Shown here: piece by piece, positions 7,478-15,400 of the stretch
Position numbering within the stretch: the stretch's first letter is position 1
How the letters are laid out: each line of letters opens with the position of its first letter
Origin: Pseudomonadota bacterium
GTDB taxonomy: Bacteria > Pseudomonadota > Alphaproteobacteria > Sphingomonadales > Sphingomonadaceae
NCBI GenBank assembly: GCA_023422695.1
Contig: JAFAGN010000221.1
Coordinates: 1 to 19,664 of the forward strand
Direction: 5' to 3'
Length of the DNA stretch: 19,664 bases
Program-made: the position numbers and the translations under genes
The notes under the pieces: generated by a model
Seen by the model: the letters and a program-made list of their open reading frames with translations, nothing else
The model's database searches: none
What the model was told of the DNA's origin: nothing

Positions 7478-7500
7478 TCTGCCGACCGCAGATCGGCAGA
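7478..7500 (+). promoter_or_regulatory. Leader hairpin upstream of the TPS transporter (possible attenuator)
   Basis: TCTGCCGA (7478-7485) and TCGGCAGA (7493-7500) form a perfect 8-bp stem with a 7-base loop. It is followed by the loosely U-rich ATCTTTCCTT. This could act as a weak terminator for the upstream genes, or as an attenuator if transcription starts near 7473. The rest of the spacer (7501-7603) shows a smaller CCGCG/CGCGG dyad near 7566-7580 and no gene. Confidence 0.4.
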
Positions 7501-7603
7501 ATCTTTCCTTGGGTCGAACAATTCGCGCTGCCGTTTTTTGGGCAGAGCCACAGGAATTTCCGCACCGCGATTTCGCGGCCGCGTTCGTACTCAAGGGGTG
7601 GTG

Positions 7604-9424
7604 ATGACCAAGGGGGATGGGGAATATATTGCGCGCGGTCGGCCGCAACGGGCTGCGCTCCGCCGGACGTTAATCGGCTCGGCAGCATTGGCGGTGTCCG
7701 CGATACCCGCGGCGCTATTTGCGCAGACCACACCGCAGATCCCGACGCGCGAGGAAATCCAGCAGCCGACGCTGGCGCCGGTGAACCCGCCGAGCGAACA
7801 GGTGGTGTCCGCCGATGACAGCATCGAACGCGCGCCCTGCCCGCTCGCCAATCCCGAATTTGCCAGCGTTCGCATCACGCTGCGCGGGGTCGAATTTTCC
7901 AGCGTCGAGGGGATCGATCCGGCGCTGCTGACATCGAGCTGGTCGGACAAGGTCGGCCAGGATCTCCCGATTTCGGTGGTCTGCGACATCCGCGACCGCG
8001 CCGCGACGATGCTGCGCTCGCAAGGCTATCTGGCGGCGGTCCGCGTGCCGCCGCAAACGATCGACGACGGCGTGGTGCGGCTCGACATATTGGCGGCGCG
8101 CATGGCGCGGATCGAGGTGCGCGGCGATGCGGGCGCCAACGAACCACTGCTGCAACGCTATCTGTCGCGCCTCGACGACCAGCCGGTGTTCAATATCATC
8201 GATGCCGAACGCTATCTGCTGCTGGCGCGCGATATTCCCGGCATGGATGCGCGGTTGACGCTGCGCCCGGGCGCGGCGCCGGGCGAGGTGGTCGGCGAAG
8301 TGCTGGTGGCGCGCACGCCGGTGCTGTTCGACTTCAACGTCCAGAATTTCGGCTCGCGCGACGTCGGCCGCTGGGGCGGCGTCGCGCGCGTCCGCCTGGC
8401 CGGGCTGACCGGCATGGGCGACCTCACCACCGCCAGCTTTTATTCGACCCCCGATTTCGACGAGCAACAGGTCGTCCAGCTGGCGCATGAGTTCCGCGTC
8501 GGCGGCGAAGGGCTGCGCCTCGGCGCCAGCTATACCTATGCCTGGACCCGCCCCGACATCGCGGCCTTCCCGGTCAAATCGAAGACGCAGATCGTCAGCC
8601 TGTTCGCCTCCTATCCGGTCACGCTCACCCAGGCGCGGCGTTTCACCGTCGTCGGCGGGCTCGACCTGATCGATCAGGACATCGGGCTGGGCGGGGTTCC
8701 GATCAACCGCGACCGGCTGCGCATTTTCAACCTGCGCGCCGATGCCAGCTGGATCGACCCCGCATCGGTCGCCGGTCGCAGCGGTTACAGCCCCAGCGAG
8801 CCGCGCTGGGCGCTGTCGACCTCGCTCGAAGCGCGGCAGGGCGCCAGTTTCCTGGGTGCCAGCGACGATTGCGGCCCCGGCGGCGCAACCTGCTTCCTGC
8901 CCGGCGCGGTGCCGCTGACCCGCGTCGAGGGCAAGCCCGACGCGTTCCTGCTGCGCGCCAATGCGCTGGCCGAATGGCGCCCACACAAATTATTCACGCT
9001 GTCCGCCGCCCCGCGCGCGCAATGGGCGAGCGATCCGCTGCTCGCCTATGAAGAATTTTCGGGCGGCAACTTCACCGTCGGGCGCGGCTTCGACCCCGGC
9101 ACGATCATCGGCGACAGCGGCGTCGGCGTCGCGCTCGAGGCGCGCTACGGCTCGTTCGTCCCCGCCAACACCAAGGCGTTCGCGGTTCAGCCCTTCGCCT
9201 TTTTCGACGCCGCCTGGGTGTGGAACAAGGACACCGCGTTCAATGGCCTGAACCCGCAGAAGCTTTATTCGGCGGGCGGCGGGGTGCGGGTCGCCTATGG
9301 CGACGTCGCGCGGCTGGATGTGACCGTCGCGGCACCGCTGAACCGGGGCGGCTTCCTGACGCAAAAGCCCGATCCGCGGCTGCTGGTGTCGCTGACCACC
9401 CAATTTGGCGTGAAGGCGCGCTGA
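7604..9424 (+). CDS. ShlB/FhaC/HecB-family two-partner-secretion outer-membrane transporter (TpsB)
   Basis: The predicted 606-residue protein has a signal peptide (RRTLIGSAALAVSAIPAALFAQ region), a Pro/Gln-rich linker and two POTRA-type modules (about 85-250). The rest is an amphipathic beta-barrel ending in a short strand (LVSLTTQFGVKAR). The L6-loop signature of the Omp85/TpsB superfamily is visible as RGF (494-496) in VGRGFDPG, followed by GDSGVGVALEARYG. Role by family: exports the partner exoprotein across the outer membrane after recognising its TPS domain by the POTRA modules. The partner begins 30 bases downstream. The mature chain has Cys in APCPLAN and VVCDIRD, plus a DCGPGGATC pair that may be an extracellular-loop disulfide. 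The ATG at 7604 has AAGGGG 5 bases upstream; GTG codons at 7598 and 7601 are close alternatives. Confidence 0.94.
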   Translation: MTKGDGEYIARGRPQRAALRRTLIGSAALAVSAIPAALFAQTTPQIPTREEIQQPTLAPVNPPSEQVVSADDSIERAPCPLANPEFASVRITLRGVEFSSVEGIDPALLTSSWSDKVGQDLPISVVCDIRDRAATMLRSQGYLAAVRVPPQTIDDGVVRLDILAARMARIEVRGDAGANEPLLQRYLSRLDDQPVFNIIDAERYLLLARDIPGMDARLTLRPGAAPGEVVGEVLVARTPVLFDFNVQNFGSRDVGRWGGVARVRLAGLTGMGDLTTASFYSTPDFDEQQVVQLAHEFRVGGEGLRLGASYTYAWTRPDIAAFPVKSKTQIVSLFASYPVTLTQARRFTVVGGLDLIDQDIGLGGVPINRDRLRIFNLRADASWIDPASVAGRSGYSPSEPRWALSTSLEARQGASFLGASDDCGPGGATCFLPGAVPLTRVEGKPDAFLLRANALAEWRPHKLFTLSAAPRAQWASDPLLAYEEFSGGNFTVGRGFDPGTIIGDSGVGVALEARYGSFVPANTKAFAVQPFAFFDAAWVWNKDTAFNGLNPQKLYSAGGGVRVAYGDVARLDVTVAAPLNRGGFLTQKPDPRLLVSLTTQFGVKAR

Positions 9425-9441
9425 CCCATGACGATGACATC

Positions 9442-9446
9442 GAGGA
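9442..9446 (+). promoter_or_regulatory. Ribosome-binding site that decides the exoprotein start
   Basis: GAGGA lies 8 bases before the ATG at 9455. The upstream in-frame ATGs at 9428 and 9434 have no comparable site at proper distance. The later start still leaves a complete signal peptide. Confidence 0.5.
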
Positions 9447-9454
9447 CCACAGAC

Positions 9455-12400
9455 ATGCGTGCCACGGCCCCCTTCGCCCCGACCCGCAACGGCAGGCGCC
9501 ACCTCCTCGAAAGCTGCGCGATCGTCGCGGGGCTCGCCGCGCTGGCCTATGGCGGACCCGCGCTGGCACAGGTCGCGGGGACCGGACAGGGCGTCACCGC
9601 GCCCGGGCTCAGCGCCCCGACCATCTCGCCGCCCGGACCGGGACCGACGACCGTCACCACCACGGGCGCACAGACGATCATCGACTGGACCCCTTCGAAC
9701 GCGCCGGTCGGCGGGGTGATCGACTTTCTGCCTGCCGGCAATACGCTCAACTTTACCGGCACCGGCCAGTATATCGTGCTCAACCGCTTTGTATCGGGCG
9801 CAGGCCTGCCGATCGCCGATCAGATCGCGATCAACGGCACCGTCAACAGCATCGACTTTGCGACATCGGGCGGTCGCGGCGGCAACATCTGGTTCTACAA
9901 CGCTGGCGGCATCCTGATCGGCGCCACCGGCGTCATCAACGTCGGCAGTCTGGTGCTGACGGCCAATGATATCCTGACAACGGATGGCCTCCTCGGCTCC
10001 AATCAGGAAATCCGCTTCCGCGGCGCCGCAGGCAGCACGTCGGCGGTCACCGTCAACGGCACGATCAACGCCAACACCGCGCTCAGTCCCGGCAGCAGCT
10101 ATGTCGCGCTGGTCGCGCCGCGCGTGGTTCAGGCAGGCGCGGTGCGGGTCGACGGGTCGGTCGGCTATGTCGCCGCCGAACAGGCCGACATCCGCATCAA
10201 CGGCGGGCTGTTCGACATCAATGTGTCGGTCGGTGCAGAAGGCGGCAACGTCATCACCCACACCGGCACGACCGGCGGCCCGGGGCATCTCGACAGCAAT
10301 CCGAACGACAGCCGCGTCTATATGGTCGCGATCCCCAAAAATCTGGCGGTCACGATGCTGGTGTCAGGGCAGATCGGCTATGATGCGGTGTCGGCGCAGG
10401 TCGATCCCAACGGCGCAGTCCGCCTGTCGGCGGGCTATAACATCACCAATGGCGAGGTGAACGACACGCCGGTGAACGGCACCGCCGCGAACATTGCGGT
10501 CGGCGATACATTGTTCAACAGCAGCGTGGTGGCGCGCGCCAGTGGCACCTTTGCCGGTCAGCCGGTGAATATGATCCCGGTCAGCACCCCGCCGACCCCG
10601 CAAACCGGCAAGATCATCGTGCGCGGCGACGCCGATTTCGGCGGCGACGCGGGCGCGACCCTGACCGTCGGCGCCGATCAGGCGATCGAGGTCGACGGCG
10701 CCTTGTCGCTCCAGTCGCTGGGCCAGTTGCAAACCGACGGATCGCGGCAGGGCGGCGATGCGACCTTGTCGATCCTCGGCGGATCGGTCACCGCGGGATT
10801 CCTCACCGTCGCGTCGACCGGCGCAGGGCGCATCGGAACCGGCGGCGATGGCGGCGACGGTACGGGCGGCGATGCGACCGTCCTGATCTCGGGCAGCGGC
10901 AGCACGCTCACGGCCAATGGCCTGAACGTCCAATCGACCGGGATCGGCGGCGGCGTCACCTTTGATTCCAGCGGCGTGGGAACCGCGGTCGATAACAGCG
11001 GCGACGGCACGGGCGGCAATGCGACGCTGACGATTGAAAACGGCGGCGCGCTTTCCGTCAACGGCTTCGTCAGCGTCGCAGCAACCGGCATTGGCCAGAC
11101 CGGCAATATCCGGTCGGGCAGCGGCACGGGCGGGACCGCACGGATCGGCGTGACCGGTGCCGGAACGTCGGTCAACATGCTGGGAACCGGCGTCAGCGCC
11201 GACGGCTTTGGCGGCAGCGGCATTTCGCAGTCGGGAGCCACCATTTCGACCCAGAATGGCGGGGCCGGCAGCGGCGGCACGGCGGCGATCGACATCAACG
11301 CCCCCGCCGCAGCGACCGTCGACCTGGGTGCGGTGTCCATGTCGGCCAGCGGCAGCGGCGGCGGCAGCAGCGGCATCGAGGGCGCGACCGGCGCCGATGG
11401 CACTGGCGGCATCGTCAGCCTGTCGGTCGATGGCGGTATCGACGTCGATATGAACGACCTGCTGCTCAGCGCGGCGGCGGCCAGCGGCGGCGCGACGACG
11501 CCCAGCAACCTGACCTCTGCCTCTGGCGATGCCGTCGGCGGTACCGTCACGATCGCGGTCGCGAACGCGAGCGGCATCATCAACGATGGCAACACGTCGA
11601 TCAACGTCAGCGGCGTGACCGGGGTCGCCAACAACATCGGCAGCGGCACGGGCGGCGATGTCATCGTGCGCGCGGCCACCGGCGGCGTATTTTCAACCGA
11701 TGGCAATGTGGACATCAACGCCGTCGGCGGAAATTTTGTGTCGTCGGGTGTCTTCACCGCCGGCATCGCGCGCGGCGGCGACGTCGACCTGACCGCCGAT
11801 GGCGGCACGATTACCACAGGGTCGATCTTTGTCGATACGACGGCCCAGCGGCCCAATGCCGAAACCAGCGGCGGCACGGTGACCGGCGGTACGATCGACC
11901 TGCTGGCGACCAACAACGGTACGATCAGCGCGACGAACACCGGCGGCTTCAATGAATTTTACGCATCGGCGTCCAGCGGCAGCGCGCCGAGCGACGTCGC
12001 CACGACCGGCGGCACGATCCAGGTGATCGCCGATGGCGGCACCATCACCATGGCCAATTTTGCCAACTTCTCGGCGACCGGCGTGTCCGGCGGCAATTCG
12101 GCCGTCGGCGCTTCGCCGACCGAATCCGGGATCGGCGGGACCGTTCTGGTCCGGGTGCGCAACAGCACCACGGGCACCGGCAGCATGACGTTCGACGACA
12201 TCTTCTTTGAAGCGAATGGCGCCACCCAAAGCTTTTCCGAAGGCATCACGGCGGGCAATGGCGCCGCAGGCGCCGTCGGCGGCACCGCGACCTTTGACAT
12301 GCAAAGCGGCACCTTCACCGCCAACCAGCTGACCGTCAGCGCCAATGGCTTTGGCGGCAGCGTCGCCGGGTCGGGACGCGGCGGGACGGCGACATTGACG

Positions 12401-15400
12401 CAAACCGGCGGCACGATGACGGTCGGCACGCTGGCGGTGTCGGCGTCGGGACGCGGGGGTTTCGATACCGCCGTTTCCGGTAACGGGGCTGGCGGCAACG
12501 CAACGCTGAACCTGTTCGGTGGAACATTGAATGGCGGCAATGTGTCGGTATCCGCCAACGGCGAAGGCGGCGCTGGCGCCAACGGCAATGACGATGATCC
12601 GGCCAACCCGACCCCGACTGGTACCGGCGGCAACGGCCAGGGCGGCACCGCCACGATCAATATCGACGGCTCGGCGGTGGTCAGCACCGCCACGCTTGCC
12701 GCCTATGCCAATGGCGAAGGCGGCGAAGGCGGTTCCTATTTCGCCTTCAACGGGATCGCCGGTGACGGCGGCAATGCAGGCAATGGCGTCGGCGGCACCG
12801 CGACGATCAATATCGTGTCGGGAACGCTGACGACGGGCGATCTGATCGCCGACGCGGGCAGCATCGGCGGCGAAGGCGGCAATGTCTTTGCGTCGAGCAG
12901 TTCGGGTTCGGTCACCGGAATCGGCGTCGGGGGCAATGGTGGAACCGGCCAGGGCGGCACCGCGACGATCGATTTCGCGACCGGCTTCGTTGCGACCGGC
13001 ACGGTCGCCAGCGCCTCGACCGGCGCGGGCGGCGCGGGTGGATTCGGCACGGTTGGCGGCGATGGCGGTGGCGGCATCGGCGGGCTGGCGCAGGTCATCG
13101 TGACCGATTTCGACGCGGGCGCGCTGGCCCTGACCGTCGATGCGTCGGCGATCGGCGGCAATGGCGGCTTTGGCGATGACGGCGCGGGCGGCGACGGCGG
13201 CAACGCGGCGGGCGGCACCGGCCGGATCGAAGCCGACGGCGCCAACGCGAACATCAGCGTGGCGCAGGCCAATTTCGTCACTGCGGCCACCGGCGGCAAT
13301 GGCGGCGGCGCCAACAGCAGCTTCTTTTCGGAGGAACTTGTCGGAGCTGCCGGGGGCCGCGGCGGTGATGCTACCGGCGGGACGCTTGAAATTGCCGCCA
13401 GCAACGGTTCGACCGTCGCGATCACGCCGGAAACCAGCGGTATCATCGCGCTCAGCAGCGCGGGAACCGGGGGCAACGGCGGGGGCGGCGCGTTCAACGG
13501 CTTTGGCGGGATGCGCGTCGGCGGCGACGGCGGCAGCGGCGGCGGCGGCACCGGCGGCACGGTGCGCCTGTCCGCCAATGGCGGCACCATCACGTCGAAC
13601 GGCAACGCGGTCGCGATCAACGTCAGCGGCCTGTCGGGGGTCGGCGGCGCTGGCGGGACCGGAACGGCGGGGAACGGCACTGCGGGCGGCTCGGTGGGGA
13701 CGACGGGCGGCCGTGCGGTCATCGATGCCGGAACCACATCGTCCGGTGCGGGCGCGATCGATCTGGGCGCAACGACGATCGCCGCCAATGGCGACGCCGC
13801 GGGCCGGATCGAGGTGCGCAGCAGCGGCGCCATCAGCTTCGCCAGCCTGACGGCGGACGCGCTGGGGTCGGCGCCGCCAACCAACAACGACACAGACGAA
13901 GCCCCTGCGGGGATATTCTTTGCCGTAACGGGCGGGACGATCGCCACCACGGGCGACATGACGCTGACCACCGACAGCTCGTTCGGCACTTATGGCCAGT
14001 CGAACGGCAGCGTCGCGGTGGGTGGCAACCTCCTGATCACCGCCGCCGACCAGATCGACATTCGGCACGACGGGCGCGAAGGAACCGCGCGCACAATCGG
14101 TGCGACCGGCAGCCTGTCGGCAACCGCCGCCAGCATCAGCGGCGCTCCGGGCAGCTTGCTGGGCGCAGGCGGCAATCTGTCGCTCACCTCGACGCTCGGC
14201 GGCATCGGGGTCGACCGGCTCGACGGCGCCAATATCCTGATCAATGCCGCGGGCGCGGCGTCGGTCGAACATGCGGAAGCGGTCAATGATTTCACCGCCA
14301 CCGCAGCCAGCTTCCGCACCGGGCTCAATTCGATCATCACCGGCGGCGACATCACGGTCAATTCGCCCGGAGCCGTCGATCTGGGCAATTCGAGTGCGGG
14401 CGGTTTTGTCCAGGTCAATGGCCAGTCGATCGCCTTCAACAATATCGACGCCGGGTCCTCGGTCTTCCTCACCGCCACCGGCAACACCCCCGGCGCCGAA
14501 GGGATCAGCGGCGGGTCGATCGACGCGGGCGGCAGCATCAACCTCAATGCCACCCGCATCGCGATCGCCGGGACGCTGGCGGCGGGCGGATCGCTGTTCG
14601 CCAACGGCAGCGCAGGTCCGGTGGCCATCGCGCTCGCCAATGTCGACGATGACATTTCGGTTGTCGCCACCGGCGACATTACGGGAACCTACAATGCCGT
14701 CGGCAATGTCCGGCTGACGTCGGACGCCAATATCAGCGCATCGGCGAACGCGACCGGTTTCGAAAGTTCGAGCAGCGGCACCCCGATCGCGGCCAGCGTG
14801 TTTGTCGATGCGGGCGGCGACGTCGTGCTGACCAACAACAGCGCCACGGGCATGTTCGGCGTGCGCGCGGGCGGCGCGGCATCGGTCAATGGCCTCAATG
14901 CCGGCGAAGATGTGCTGGTGCTGGCGGGGACGACCGCGGCGCTGACCAACATGACCGCGGGCGACGACCTGACGGTCACCGCGCCCGGCGGAATTGTCGC
15001 CAACGGTCTGGCGACGACCGGCACCGGCCCCGACGATCGCACGCTGACCTACGGGCCGTTCAGCCCGTCCGGCCCCAGCTTTTTCCAGATAAATTCGTCT
15101 CCCCCGGATCAGTCGAACATTGTCCTGACCGCCTCGGCGGGCAACATCGGCGGCGGCAACATGTCGGCGTTCGACAATCTGGCGCTGGTGGCGTCAGGCG
15201 CGGTAACGACCACCGGCACGCTGGCGTCGGGCGGCGCCACCACCATCACCGGCGACAGCATCACCTTTGCCGCCATCGATGCGGGCGGCACGGTCGACCT
15301 GACTGCCACGAACGCGATCAACGGCGCCAACATCGCCGCGGGCAGCGAGATCAATCTGGTCGGCGACAGCATTGCGCTGACCGGTACGGTAACCGGCGGC

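Noticed and set aside
10622..10630. RGD tripeptide (residues 390-392) in the exoprotein, as in Bordetella FHA
   Set aside because: A three-residue match is expected by chance in 2800 residues, and nothing suggests an animal host. No functional claim is made.
10751..13705. Possible CRISPR or DNA-level satellite array, because of recurring GGCGGCAC-type words
   Set aside because: The repeats are protein-level, in frame and degenerate, with unequal spacing and no conserved repeat/spacer alternation.
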